DNA from: Williamwhitmania taraxaci
GTDB taxonomy: Bacteria; Bacteroidota; Bacteroidia; Bacteroidales; Williamwhitmaniaceae
Assembly (NCBI RefSeq): GCF_900096565.1
Contig: NZ_FMYP01000032.1
Coordinates: 1 to 44,911 of the forward strand
DNA: 44,911 nucleotides
Direction of reading: 5' to 3'
Of this stretch, positions 16,797 through 25,090 are shown in pieces (the stretch's first letter is position 1; each line of letters starts with the position of its first letter). Made by a program: the position numbers and the translations under genes. The notes below the pieces were generated by a model. The model saw only the letters and a list, made by a program, of their open reading frames with translations. It was not told where the DNA came from and ran no database searches.

Positions 16797-17480
16797 TTAA
16801 ATTTCGATGAAATCCGATTTTTCGGAGCCACATACTGGGCAAATCCAATCGTCGGGAAGATCCTTGAATCTTATACTTTCGACGGCCTCGTCGTAGATAT
16901 ATCCACAGGCGAGACATTTATAGCTCTTCAATTCCAATTGGGCAGGCTTGGCAATTAACTTTGATTTATCAACATAGGTAGGAGCATTCTTGGGTGCCAC
17001 ACCTTTCTTCACCTCACGATAGTAGAGATAAGTCAATGGCTCCTTGGTATCATCAATAATCTCGGCACTGATCAACTCACCAATAAACATCAAGTGTGTA
17101 CCCACATCAACGGTTTGAACAACCCTTAACTCCATATATGAAACGCAATCATTCATCACAATTGGAACGCCGGTTTCGCCGTATTTAATATCCATGTTGG
17201 CCATCTTATCGAAATCTTTACCACTCCGATATCCAAAAGTTCCAAACATTTCGGCGGAGGCATTCTTATCCATTACCGAAACAGAAAACGCTCCATGTTT
17301 TTTGATCACTTCTGCCGTATAGTTATCCTTGTTACAGCAAGCAGCAAACTGTGGTGGATTGGCGGTTACCTGAAATACGGTATTTGACACAAACCCATTG
17401 CCCTTGTTTTTATCGCCGGAGCACACTAGGTATAAACCGTAAGAAATTTTAAATAAGGCTTCGAAATTTATCATATCCAT
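16797..17480 (-). CDS. Flavin reductase-rubredoxin fusion (high-molecular-weight rubredoxin type)
   Basis: A 227-aa two-domain electron carrier. Residues ~1-160 are a flavin-reductase-like FMN-binding split-barrel (LYLVCSGDKNKGNGFVSNT, GTFGYRSGKDFDKM landmarks, the latter resembling the family's S-x-R-S-G-x-x-x-DK motif). Residues ~182-227 are a rubredoxin with two Cys pairs, YKCLACGYIYD and WICPVCGSEKSDF, in the shortened form typical of these fusions. Comparable proteins pass electrons from NAD(P)H-linked partners to flavo-diiron proteins or rubrerythrin; the rubrerythrin gene 12 bp downstream is the obvious partner. Together they form an oxidative-stress operon. Confidence 0.9.
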   Translation of the reverse strand: MDMINFEALFKISYGLYLVCSGDKNKGNGFVSNTVFQVTANPPQFAACCNKDNYTAEVIKKHGAFSVSVMDKNASAEMFGTFGYRSGKDFDKMANMDIKYGETGVPIVMNDCVSYMELRVVQTVDVGTHLMFIGELISAEIIDDTKEPLTYLYYREVKKGVAPKNAPTYVDKSKLIAKPAQLELKSYKCLACGYIYDEAVESIRFKDLPDDWICPVCGSEKSDFIEI

Positions 17481-17603
17481 TGGAATAGAAAACGATTAAA
17501 ACATCCGATATCTCTTAATAACATAGACCCCTAAGCAATTTGAGCCAAGGCATTATAACTCCTGTGGTAATTTCAAAGGTACGAAAAATAGCAATCCACT
17601 TTA

Positions 17604-17626
17604 CTTAAAGATTGTTATTCTTTAAG
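17604..17626. promoter_or_regulatory. Candidate operator upstream of the flavoreductase-rubredoxin/rubrerythrin operon
   Basis: CTTAAAGA (17604-17611) and TCTTTAAG (17619-17626) are perfect 8-bp arms with a 7-nt centre, about 124 bp before the start of the operon. The symmetric A+T-rich form suits a dimeric regulator such as a peroxide or Fur-family sensor, but I cannot name one. The remaining 17481-17844 gap contains only the hairpin at 17767-17796. Confidence 0.35.
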
Positions 17627-17766
17627 GCCGAGAATTGGTTAACAAGTGCGAGAAAAAATATCGATTAAGGCTCTGATGCAGTTGCCAGAATGAGGCGTTT
17701 AAATTGCTCCGCCCGATAAATCCCTGGCGATTGATTCGAGGGAATGTAACTTACTTGAAAGACAGT

Positions 17767-17796
17767 AGAGCCTAAAGGCATATACCTTTAGGCTCT
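17767..17796 (-). terminator. Strong hairpin 3' of the 198-aa hypothetical gene
   Basis: AGAGCCTAAAGG (17767-17778) and CCTTTAGGCTCT (17785-17796) are perfect 12-bp arms with a 6-nt loop, about 50 bp after the stop of the gene at 17845. Neither strand has a long T tract, so it could also be an RNA-stabilising hairpin. Confidence 0.5.
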
Positions 17797-17844
17797 TCCA
17801 AAAATAGTTGCAAATTAAACCTAGAAAAGTCACCGTAATGCTAG

Positions 17845-18441
17845 CTACTCAATCGACGTTAGATTAACAAAATCGCCTTCGTCGAAGCCAACGGTGACAA
17901 AGAGTTTAGGGTTGTTCTTTAAGAAGTGTTGCTTATTCATGCTCTTAGTTCGAATTATCTCATCTAAGGTAAGTGCACAGTAGGCCAGCGGCAATATCCA
18001 ATCGAGGAAGGAGTAGTCATCCTTATCCTTCTTGATAATCTCATCCATTTGATTTAGCACATCGAGAATACCAAAATTTTCATCGGGTTTATAGGTAGAT
18101 TTAACCGCCCAATCGATGTAATCCTTATCGTAACTCTTGGCTCCAGATAGGTAGATGGCGTAGAGCTCCTTCTTGTCCTCCTCATCATAAATTTTGGTAA
18201 TACCAATCCATAAGGCCGCAATACCCTTCGGAATAGGCGAAAGGGTAACAATATCTGCCATCCACTCCTTAATTTCTTCCTGCTCGGGCTCAACCTCCAG
18301 CTGCCTCAGGGAATCCCAATATTTCTTGGGCTTTAACTGCTCATGAAAATCGATGATTTTACCCCAAGCTTCCTTAACCGGCAGCTTAGCATTGAAAACA
18401 GACTCGAAATGTTCCCAGGATTTGTCTTCGGAATAGTTCAT
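17845..18441 (-). CDS. Hypothetical cytoplasmic protein, 198 aa
   Basis: I do not recognise the family. The protein has no signal peptide or membrane segment and is rich in acidic residues and Trp (nine or so, e.g. SWEHFE, EWMADI, ALWIGI, DYIDWAV, FLDWILPLAY), with a predicted mixed, mainly helical character. It is monocistronic, between the flavoreductase operon and a GNAT gene. Codon use looks like that of the neighbouring core genes, so I regard it as genuine. Confidence 0.75.
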   Translation of the reverse strand: MNYSEDKSWEHFESVFNAKLPVKEAWGKIIDFHEQLKPKKYWDSLRQLEVEPEQEEIKEWMADIVTLSPIPKGIAALWIGITKIYDEEDKKELYAIYLSGAKSYDKDYIDWAVKSTYKPDENFGILDVLNQMDEIIKKDKDDYSFLDWILPLAYCALTLDEIIRTKSMNKQHFLKNNPKLFVTVGFDEGDFVNLTSIE

Positions 18442-18581
18442 ATGGATCGTTTTTAATTATTGCTAATTCACTAAGAATCAATTCTCGTTTCAGAGTTCAA
18501 TCCTAAGCCAAAGATAGGCAAAACGATGATAGTTTTAAGAATGAAATGGATTACTCGGTTTATCCTTCGATGAATAGTAAC

Positions 18582-19004
18582 TTATTCTACAAAACCCCTC
18601 CCCTGCATCGTATCCGCATCGAGGAATAGCGCCATGCCCGTTTTCATCCTCTTAAAGTTCATTGTTTTATAGAAGGCATCCTTTCCTGGTGCAGCATAGA
18701 GGATGATATTGCACTGAGGCAACTCTTTAATAATACTATTCACAATCATTCGACCAATTCCCTTCCCTTGATATTCGGGAAGAACGACAACATCGTAAAT
18801 TGCGGCCTGATATGCACCATCGGAGAGGGCACGCCCAAAGCCTACAATCTTGTCGGAGTCAAATACAAAGAGGACTGTGTGGCTGTTGCCAAATGCTTTA
18901 TGATGTATGGCTCCACTATGACTTGCCATCCCTACAGTTCGCAAAACCTCCGATACATACTCCCAATCGATGTTCGTGCAATCGTGCTGAAATCGTAAGT
19001 TCAT
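18582..19004 (-). CDS. GNAT-family N-acetyltransferase, 140 aa
   Basis: Small single-domain acetyltransferase. Beta-strand 4 and the acetyl-CoA loop are clear: AAIYDVVVLPEYQGKGIGRMIVNSIIKEL (landmark QGKGIGRMI at ~residues 80-88), followed by YAAPGKDAFYKTMNFKRMKTGMALF. The substrate is unknown. The gene ends 54 bp after the start of the ZIP transporter upstream (same strand), so it may be co-transcribed with it. Confidence 0.85.
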   Translation of the reverse strand: MNLRFQHDCTNIDWEYVSEVLRTVGMASHSGAIHHKAFGNSHTVLFVFDSDKIVGFGRALSDGAYQAAIYDVVVLPEYQGKGIGRMIVNSIIKELPQCNIILYAAPGKDAFYKTMNFKRMKTGMALFLDADTMQGRGFVE

Positions 19005-19057
19005 AGCAATTCAATTATCGGTGTTTGATGAGGATGACGCATCTATTGACTGGAATA

Positions 19058-19873
19058 CTAACCGAGGGCTACGTCAAGCACCATCATGGTGGCAAATCCC
19101 AGCATGGCTCCAATGGTAGAGAGGTCCGTTTCGTTTCCGGTTTGCGATTCGGGGATTAACTCCTCCACCACCACAAATATCATGGCACCAGCGGCAAACG
19201 AGAGGGCATATGGCAGTATAGGAGTCATCACTAAAACTAGGTAAGCACCAATCACACCAGCAATAGGTTCCACTATACCCGACAGTTGTCCGTAATGAAA
19301 TGCCTTTAACCGAGAGAATCCTTCGCGCCTAAGGGGAATGGAAACAGCCGCACCTTCGGGAAAGTTTTGCAGACCAATTCCAAGGGCAAGAGCAATGGCT
19401 CCCGCAAGTGCTCCTGTGGTGGGATTGCTAGCAAGCGCACCAAAGGCCACCCCAACTGCCAATCCTTCGGGAATATTATGCAGGGTAATGGCCAAAACCA
19501 GCAAAATACTTCGCTGCCATGGTGTCTTAATACCTTCGGCCTTATCTATGGAAAGTCCCATGTGAAGGTGAGGCAATATCTTATCTATAATTAGAAGGAA
19601 AGCGCCCCCTGCGAGGAATCCTACCAGAGCAGGAATCCATGGTGTTGTACCACTGGCCTCGGCCATCTCGATGGATGGCTTTAGTAGCGACCAAAAGCTT
19701 GCAGCAATCATAACTCCAGCCGCAAAGCCAAGCATTGAGTTGAGAACTTTCTTATTAATGGTTTTAAAGAAAAAAACCATTGATGCCCCAAAAGCGGTTA
19801 TTCCCCAAGTAAACAGGGTGGCAATGAGCGCTAGTAAAACCGGATTAATGGTAAGTATCCATTCTAAATTCAT
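19058..19873 (-). CDS. ZIP-family divalent metal transporter
   Basis: Predicted inner-membrane importer of Zn2+ or other divalent metals (ZupT/GufA-like). The 271-aa protein has about eight membrane segments and both metal-binding signatures: [10 protein letters not shown] in segment 4 (~residue 133) and [10 protein letters not shown] in segment 5 (~residue 170). The first conserved residue of the second motif is Gln instead of His, a known variation. A short His-containing cytoplasmic loop (LPHLHMG, ~105) may bind metal. The direction of transport and preferred metal cannot be read from the sequence. Confidence 0.9.
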   Translation of the reverse strand: MNLEWILTINPVLLALIATLFTWGITAFGASMVFFFKTINKKVLNSMLGFAAGVMIAASFWSLLKPSIEMAEASGTTPWIPALVGFLAGGAFLLIIDKILPHLHMGLSIDKAEGIKTPWQRSILLVLAITLHNIPEGLAVGVAFGALASNPTTGALAGAIALALGIGLQNFPEGAAVSIPLRREGFSRLKAFHYGQLSGIVEPIAGVIGAYLVLVMTPILPYALSFAAGAMIFVVVEELIPESQTGNETDLSTIGAMLGFATMMVLDVALG

Positions 19874-20240
19874 TATTCTACTTTTTTATGCTTTGTAAAA
19901 TTACACTATTCGTTTAATTGGGCAATACACCACCACCCTAACTGAAATTCTATGTCTGTATGCTGTCGTCTTATCAAGAATCGAATCATACTGCTCCATT
20001 GCTGCCAAAAATGACACTAGAATTAAATATCAAGCAAGCCTGGTAGATAATTTCTAGTAACCCATAAGCATTGCCATTGTTTATATCAATGTCAAGAAAA
20101 AGTTGTGATAGAATAATCAATATCACCTACCACTCAAATCATGGATAATGGCTGCAAGACAGAATCAGCGCTCTCCCCAATTCTCTAACACTGCCCGTCC
20201 TTTAACCTCTTAACTTTAAACCATCGGGGAAATTACAAGA
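19874..20240. other. Intergenic region between the ZIP gene and glgP
   Basis: 367 bp without a supported gene. It holds the ZIP promoter region and the 3' flank of glgP. No tRNA, riboswitch or strong hairpin was seen. Confidence 0.4.
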
Positions 20241-22754
20241 CTATGCTTTCCTGATATTAAAAGGCTTTACCTTCCATATCTTTTCGCAATAGTCCTGAAT
20301 AGACCTGTCGGAGGAGAACTTACCCATTCGTGCCACGTTGAGGATAGCCATCCGGTTCCATTCGGCAGTGTTTTTCCATGTTTCGGCAACTAAGTCTTGG
20401 CAAGCAATATACAAAGAGAAATCGGCCATAAGCATAAACGGATCGTGCCACAACAAGTTGTCGGTAATGGGTTTAAACAGGTTGGTGTCGCCATTGGAGA
20501 ATCGGCCCGAATTAATCATGCTTATTACATTGCGCAATTCCTCGTTATTGTCGTAAATAAAGTGAGGGTTGTATCCATTCCGCTTTGCATCTTCCACTTG
20601 AGCGGCAGTAAGGCCAAACAGAAAGAAGTTATCGTTGCCTACCTCTTCTCGGATCTCTACGTTTGCCCCATCGAGCGTGCCTATGGTAAGGGCGCCATTC
20701 ATAGAAAACTTCATGTTGCCGGTACCGCTGGCCTCTTTGCCCGCAGTTGATATTTGTTCCGACAGATCGGCAGCCGGGTAAATAAGCTGCGCGTTGGTTA
20801 CGTTGAAATCGGGAAAGAAAACCACCTTGAGCCTATCTTTTACATCGGGGTCGTTGTTTACCACATCGCCCACGGAGTTGATAAGCTTAATTATAAGTTT
20901 TGCCGAGAAATACCCAGGAGCCGCCTTGCCTCCAAAAATAAACGTGCGGGGAACAATATCAATGTCGGGATTCTGCTTAATGCGTAAGTAAAGTGCAATA
21001 ATATGAAGCACGCTAAGGTGCTGACGTTTATACTCATGAATTCGCTTTACCTGAACATCAAACATCGATGAAGGATTAACAACAACGCCTGTGCGCTCTT
21101 TAATGAGGGCGGCAAGTATTTTCTTGTTCTCGAGTTTTACACTCCTGAACTTTTCTCGGAATGCCGCATCGTCGGCAAACGGTTCCAACTTACGCAGCTC
21201 ATCAAGTTTGCCGGGCCACTTATCGCCAATCGATTCGATAATAAGGTTGCTTAATCCGGGATTACTCAGCACCACAAACCTACGAGGTGTTACTCCATTG
21301 GTCACGTTATGAAACCGTTCTGGAAACATCTCTACCCAGTCGTGCAATATTTGTTGCTTAAGCAGCTCGGTATGCAGCTCGGCCACCCCATTTATTGCAC
21401 AGCAACCTACGCAAGCAAGGTTGGCCATGCGCACAAACTTTTCGCCCGACTCATCAATAATCGACATGCGCGACAGCTTTCCGTTATCGCCCGGAAACCT
21501 ACTGCTTACCTCTTTCAGAAAGCGGTAGTTGATCTCAAATATAATCTCCAGCACGCGCGGTATTAGATAAGCAAACAGGCCCACCGGCCATTTTTCCAAT
21601 GCCTCAGGAAGCAATGTATGGTTAGTGTAGCTACATGTGCTGCAGGTGGTATGCCATGCTACGTCCCAGTCAACGTGGTACTCGTCTACAAGTATGCGCA
21701 TGAGTTCGGCAACGGCCACCGAAGGATGCGTATCGTTAAGCTGTATAGCCCACCGCTTATGAAAATCTTGAGGCTTGCCATCAAACCGCAGATGAATATT
21801 CATCATGTCTTGCAGCGAACACGAAACAAAGAAGTATTGCTGCTTTAGCCGCAGCTTTTTCCCTCCAAGCATCTCATCGTTTGGGTATAGCACCTTGCTA
21901 ATATTCTCCGATTTAACCTTGTATTCTACCGCCTTATAGTAATCGCCTTGGTTGAACGACGAAAAATCGAACGACTCCTCGGCTTCCGATTTCCACAAGC
22001 GAAGAAAGTTACATGAGGGCACTTTATATCCCATTATAGGCGTATCGTAGGGGATTCCGGTTACCATATAGTCGGGTTTCCAGCGATAGCGTAAATACTC
22101 ATTGGAGTCTAGATACGATTCAGTATGACCACCGAACTTAACGTTTACCGCCAGCTCGGGTCGGGCACTCTCCCACGGGTTTCCGTTACGCAACCACTTG
22201 TCGGTGATTTCCACCTGCCAGCCATCGCGTATCACCTGATCGAAAATGCCAAACTCGTAGCGTATTCCATAGCCTATGGCTGGAATTTGCTGCGAAGCCA
22301 TCGAATCAATATAGCATGCGGCTAAGCGACCTAAACCGCCGTTGCCAAGGCCAGGCTCTTCCTCCTGCGCCATAATAGTGTTTAAGCTAAAGCCAAGCTC
22401 TTGAACTGCCTGTTCCATCTCGGCCATAATGTTCAGGTCAATCAGGTTAACGCCTAGCTGTGGCCCCATAAGAAACTCAGCCGACATGTAGCTAACCAGC
22501 CTTACATTATTATTGTCGAACACTGCGTTCATGGTCTTGTGCTCATGCTGCAAGAGCCTATCGTGTACAGTATGCGACACTGCCATGTAGAGATCGTTTA
22601 GCGATGTATTCACAATGTTTCTACCCTGTTGGTAGAACAAGTGTTCGGTAATTGCCTGCTTCAGAGACTCTACATCCATTCCCGATCGCACATCAATAGT
22701 AGGCGCTGAAGCACGCTTGACCTTACTGTTGTTTGCATTGCTCTCTTTTGCCAT
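20241..22754 (-). CDS. glgP: Glycogen phosphorylase (E. coli/eukaryote type, GT35)
   Basis: Phosphorolyses alpha-1,4-glucan to glucose 1-phosphate. The 837-aa length and the presence of a full N-terminal domain (GNGGLGRLAACYIDS at ~residues 117-131) put it in the classical MalP/GlgP group. The PLP-lysine motif EASGTGNMKFSMNG (~residue 681) is followed by LGTLDGANVEI-like residues; VKRIHEYKRQ (~568) is also conserved. No other glycogen genes are adjacent. A small XRE-type regulator lies 115 bp upstream on the same strand. The first ~25 residues are low-complexity (Asn/Lys/Ser rich). Confidence 0.96.
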   Translation of the reverse strand: MAKESNANNSKVKRASAPTIDVRSGMDVESLKQAITEHLFYQQGRNIVNTSLNDLYMAVSHTVHDRLLQHEHKTMNAVFDNNNVRLVSYMSAEFLMGPQLGVNLIDLNIMAEMEQAVQELGFSLNTIMAQEEEPGLGNGGLGRLAACYIDSMASQQIPAIGYGIRYEFGIFDQVIRDGWQVEITDKWLRNGNPWESARPELAVNVKFGGHTESYLDSNEYLRYRWKPDYMVTGIPYDTPIMGYKVPSCNFLRLWKSEAEESFDFSSFNQGDYYKAVEYKVKSENISKVLYPNDEMLGGKKLRLKQQYFFVSCSLQDMMNIHLRFDGKPQDFHKRWAIQLNDTHPSVAVAELMRILVDEYHVDWDVAWHTTCSTCSYTNHTLLPEALEKWPVGLFAYLIPRVLEIIFEINYRFLKEVSSRFPGDNGKLSRMSIIDESGEKFVRMANLACVGCCAINGVAELHTELLKQQILHDWVEMFPERFHNVTNGVTPRRFVVLSNPGLSNLIIESIGDKWPGKLDELRKLEPFADDAAFREKFRSVKLENKKILAALIKERTGVVVNPSSMFDVQVKRIHEYKRQHLSVLHIIALYLRIKQNPDIDIVPRTFIFGGKAAPGYFSAKLIIKLINSVGDVVNNDPDVKDRLKVVFFPDFNVTNAQLIYPAADLSEQISTAGKEASGTGNMKFSMNGALTIGTLDGANVEIREEVGNDNFFLFGLTAAQVEDAKRNGYNPHFIYDNNEELRNVISMINSGRFSNGDTNLFKPITDNLLWHDPFMLMADFSLYIACQDLVAETWKNTAEWNRMAILNVARMGKFSSDRSIQDYCEKIWKVKPFNIRKA

Positions 22755-22869
22755 AGAAATTTCGTATAAAATGCTCTACTAGCTTATCAAAATAATAAGT
22801 AGCAAAAGGTACGAATAAAATGCATATCGAACGGACCCAACAACATTAACTTTTGACCGCCGAAAACGC

Positions 22870-23220
22870 TTACTTTTTTAGTATTTCGTTTATCATGGTT
22901 TCAACATCGGCGAGCTTATCCAACGGAACGGCGTGTAACATTGTGGTGAGTTGTACAACTTTATTGCTACGCTTTAAGGAGGATAGCGGATGATTGTCGT
23001 TTTTTACTTCGTTGCTTCTTGGAATCCATTCCAACAAGTCGTTTGGTGTGCACTGAAACAGCTCGCATAGCTTTTCAATGTCCTTTAAGCTAAGTCGCTC
23101 CATCCTGTTGTTAACTATCCGAGTGGAATAGTTTGCCGAGTAGCCCAGCTTAACAAGATAGCTGAAGGGTTTATCAATCCCGCGCAGCTTAAAAATCCTT
23201 GTGAAGTTAAAAGTTAGCAT
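22870..23220 (-). CDS. Small XRE-type helix-turn-helix regulator, 116 aa
   Basis: The N-terminal ~65 residues fit the Cro/C1-type HTH family of small Bacteroidota regulators: KPFSYLVKLGYSANYSTRIVNN (split landmark: KP..YLVKLG and S..TRI), then LSLKDIEKLCELFQCTPNDLLEWIP (KDIEKLC and PNDLLEW). The C-terminal ~45 residues (LKRSNKVVQLTTML ... VETMINEILKK) form a probable oligomerisation helix. Its target is unknown. Its 5' end faces a degenerate array with a 21-bp period (23260-23448), and glgP lies downstream; either could be a target. Confidence 0.8.
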   Translation of the reverse strand: MLTFNFTRIFKLRGIDKPFSYLVKLGYSANYSTRIVNNRMERLSLKDIEKLCELFQCTPNDLLEWIPRSNEVKNDNHPLSSLKRSNKVVQLTTMLHAVPLDKLADVETMINEILKK

Positions 23221-23259
23221 GGTAAAGTTGTATATTACGTTATACTTATGGGGGTTTTA

Positions 23260-23448
23260 CAAACCAAATCGCCTGTTCTTAAAAACGATTCACTTATACT
23301 TAAAACCCAACCGTGCATACCTAATACTGAACCGTGTATATACAAATGTAGAACGTTTACACGTAAATCACAACCTTTTTATCGTAAAAGTAGATCCTGC
23401 ATTTTGGATTCCCTATCGTGTTATAGTAAAACATAATCGCCTGATAGG
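23260..23448. repeat. Degenerate tandem array, nine units of exactly 21 bp
   Basis: Dividing the sequence from 23260 into 21-mers aligns nine consecutive units. Positions 1-4 are A-rich (AAAA or one change in seven of nine), position 9 is A in eight, position 11 is C in all nine, position 12 is G in six, and positions 13-18 resemble TGTATA. The remaining positions vary. Read on the plus strand in any open frame, it gives heptads (e.g. KTQPCIP, NTEPCIY, KSQPFYR, KSRSCIL), explaining the overlapping spurious ORFs here. Weaker units may continue to ~23532. The 21-bp period equals two helical turns, putting the A-tracts on one face. Confidence 0.7.
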
Positions 23449-23696
23449 CAAACAATACAGCTTATGTGTTGGATATTCCGGTGATATAGACCTCCATTTC
23501 CGGTCATGTTGCCCCCAAAAACGGGGTCTTGGTTTAAAGAACGTAATGGGCTGACAATTGTATCGTTTTTTTCTGAGACACTTACCTTTTAATTCAATTC
23601 TGGTCAGAAACATGTACGAGCATGTCCAAAATAGCGGCTGAAATGGTTTCGTCATGTTGTTCAAAAAGCAACTATCCCCCTTTGCATTACAGCACA

Positions 23697-23717
23697 AACC
23701 CCGCTATTGACGGGGTT
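23697..23717 (-). terminator. Hairpin 3' of the IS200-like transposase gene
   Basis: AACCCCG (23697-23703) and CGGGGTT (23711-23717) with a 7-nt loop, 44 bp after the transposase stop on the minus strand, followed by TTTGTG. It may be a terminator or the subterminal hairpin at one end of an IS200-like element. The rest of the 23449-23760 gap shows nothing further. Confidence 0.5.
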
Positions 23718-23760
23718 CTGTATTACTATGATGTATCAGACAATTCGAGTAGAGTATCGA

Positions 23761-24219
23761 TCAAATCCACTCAAACAGGTATTCGTCCTTGAATTCAACG
23801 TCGAAGGCCTTTAAAAATGCTAGGTATTCATCCCTAAAAGTTTGCTTCCGATGATGCTCCTTCTGATTGTTAATATACTGTATTACATCAGTAAGCTGTG
23901 AATGGCTATATGAAAATGCACCAAACCCTTCTTGCCATTGGAATGTGGATGATGTGAATTTCTTCTCTTTGATAAAGGTACCGGATGATTTTTTTATTTC
24001 CCTAACTAAATCAGACAAACAGCATGTAGGCTTCATGCCAATAAAAAAGTGAATGTGGTTTGTAGTTCCGTTGATGGCTAGCATTTTTTGCCCCTTGTTT
24101 TGCACGATTCCGGTAATGTATTTGTAAAGATCTTCTTCCCATGAGGGCAATATGAGTGCATTCCAGTTTTGCACAGCAAAAACGGTATGCACATAAATTT
24201 GCGTATAAGTATTAGCCAT
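23761..24219 (-). CDS. IS200-like (Y1, HUH) transposase
   Basis: A 152-aa single-strand DNA transposase of the Transposase_17 / IS200 fold. The HUH motif is in TTNHIHFFIGM (~residues 50-60), and the catalytic Tyr is most likely in DVIQYINNQKEHHRK (~residues 111-125). The N-terminus MANTYTQIYVHTVFAVQNW is typical of this group in Bacteroidota. It could be a true IS200-like element or a domesticated REP-associated transposase (RAYT), because a symmetric hairpin cluster lies 120 bp upstream (24341-24459). No tnpB accompanies it. The frame is intact. Confidence 0.9.
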   Translation of the reverse strand: MANTYTQIYVHTVFAVQNWNALILPSWEEDLYKYITGIVQNKGQKMLAINGTTNHIHFFIGMKPTCCLSDLVREIKKSSGTFIKEKKFTSSTFQWQEGFGAFSYSHSQLTDVIQYINNQKEHHRKQTFRDEYLAFLKAFDVEFKDEYLFEWI

Positions 24220-24340
24220 GATATTAGTGTTTTAGTTTAGGAGGAATTGCTAATTTACAAAAATGCTATGCATTAAGCAATATTAACCATGTAATTATCA
24301 ATCCTTGAGAGGTTATTAACTAACCTATACACCCCGTCCT

Positions 24341-24459
24341 AATCCCGGAGGGATTGTATGTTTATAGAAAATTATTCGCTTTAGGATTATTCGACCCCAG
24401 CTGGGGTCGCACGCTTCACCACCCGCAGGTTTTCTATAAACATGTAACCTCTCCGAGGT
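24341..24459. repeat. REP/BIME-like symmetric hairpin cluster
   Basis: From left to right: hairpin AATCCCGGAGGGATT (24341-24355), arm TGTTTATAGAAAA (24359-24371), perfect 18-bp palindrome CGACCCCAGCTGGGGTCG (24392-24409), the inverted arm TTTTCTATAAACA (24430-24442), and hairpin ACCTCTCCGAGGT (24447-24459). The whole is an inverted repeat of about 120 bp centred on the GACCCC palindrome. This is what a non-autonomous element mobilised by a Y1 transposase would look like, and such a transposase is adjacent. Confidence 0.7.
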
Positions 24460-24778
24460 CTTCTCTACCTACATATACCCATCATACCCTGCCAGTATTG
24501 GTGGGCTAAAGGCTTATGCCCTTACGCAAACAAAAAAGGCTTGCGCCTCCGGTGTAACCCGAAATCGTAAGCCTATGCTGGTGCGAAAGTATACTGTTAT
24601 GTTGAGTTAGTGACGTGCAGGAGGCCAGCTTATGCCGGTAAATTTCCCTCCGAAAAAGAATAATTGCATTGAAAACCCCATAGAAAGAAACCATTGAACC
24701 CCGAATGTAGCTCAACCTAGCGTTATTCGCTGGGCGCTACGTGCCGCTTAAAGTCCTATTTATTAGTGCATGAGCCTT
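24460..24778. other. Intergenic region, no supported gene
   Basis: 319 bp between the hairpin cluster and the toxin-antitoxin pair. The only frame (24506-24715, minus, 69 aa) has no recognisable features. A GTTGAG / CTCAAC inverted pair about 100 bp apart and a short hairpin near 24705-24745 are present but fit no known element. Confidence 0.35.
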
Positions 24779-25090
24779 CTATTTGAGGTCGACACTCAAG
24801 TGAAGATGTCCACCAAGTCCTTCTCTAATAATTCGCATTAAAGTCGAAAGTCTTATATCCGAAGCGTCATTCTCAATTCGTGAAATGTATGTCTTTGTTG
24901 TTCCACATTTCACTGCAAGTTGCTCTTGTGTTAACCCCTGTTCTTTTCGCAATTCTTGAATCATTGCGCCAAGCCTGAAAGTTTCAAATCCTTCTTCGAA
25001 CCTTTCACGCTCCTCTGTCCCTCGTTTTCCATATTGCTCATCGAGATGGTCAGCAAATGAAGTAAGGTTGTTATTCACTTTCTTTTTCAT
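24779..25090 (-). CDS. HigA-type antitoxin (XRE family)
   Basis: 103-aa DNA-binding antitoxin. The HTH is RLGAMIQELRKEQGLTQEQLAVKCG...YISRIEND (~residues 37-75; landmarks LTQEQLA and YISRIE). The start overlaps the end of the toxin gene by 20 bp. The toxin-first order is typical of HigBA modules. The antitoxin is expected to neutralise the toxin and repress the shared promoter upstream of 25424. Confidence 0.88.
   Translation of the reverse strand: MKKKVNNNLTSFADHLDEQYGKRGTEERERFEEGFETFRLGAMIQELRKEQGLTQEQLAVKCGTTKTYISRIENDASDIRLSTLMRIIREGLGGHLHLSVDLK

Noticed and set aside
23260-23448. CRISPR array
   Set aside because: Units are contiguous and only partly conserved, with no identical repeats or spacers and no cas genes in the window.
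23201-23554. Plus-strand frame of 117 aa across the 21-bp array, with heptad-like repeats
   Set aside because: The heptad pattern appears in more than one plus-strand frame, so it follows from the DNA period rather than protein selection; no start signal or known domain.
24506-24715. 69-aa minus-strand frame
   Set aside because: No domain and no conserved-looking composition; lies in repeat-rich intergenic DNA.
24600-24720. Integron attC-like site (GTTGAGT ... GCTCAAC)
   Set aside because: The core motifs are in the wrong order for an attC site and no integrase or second cassette is present.
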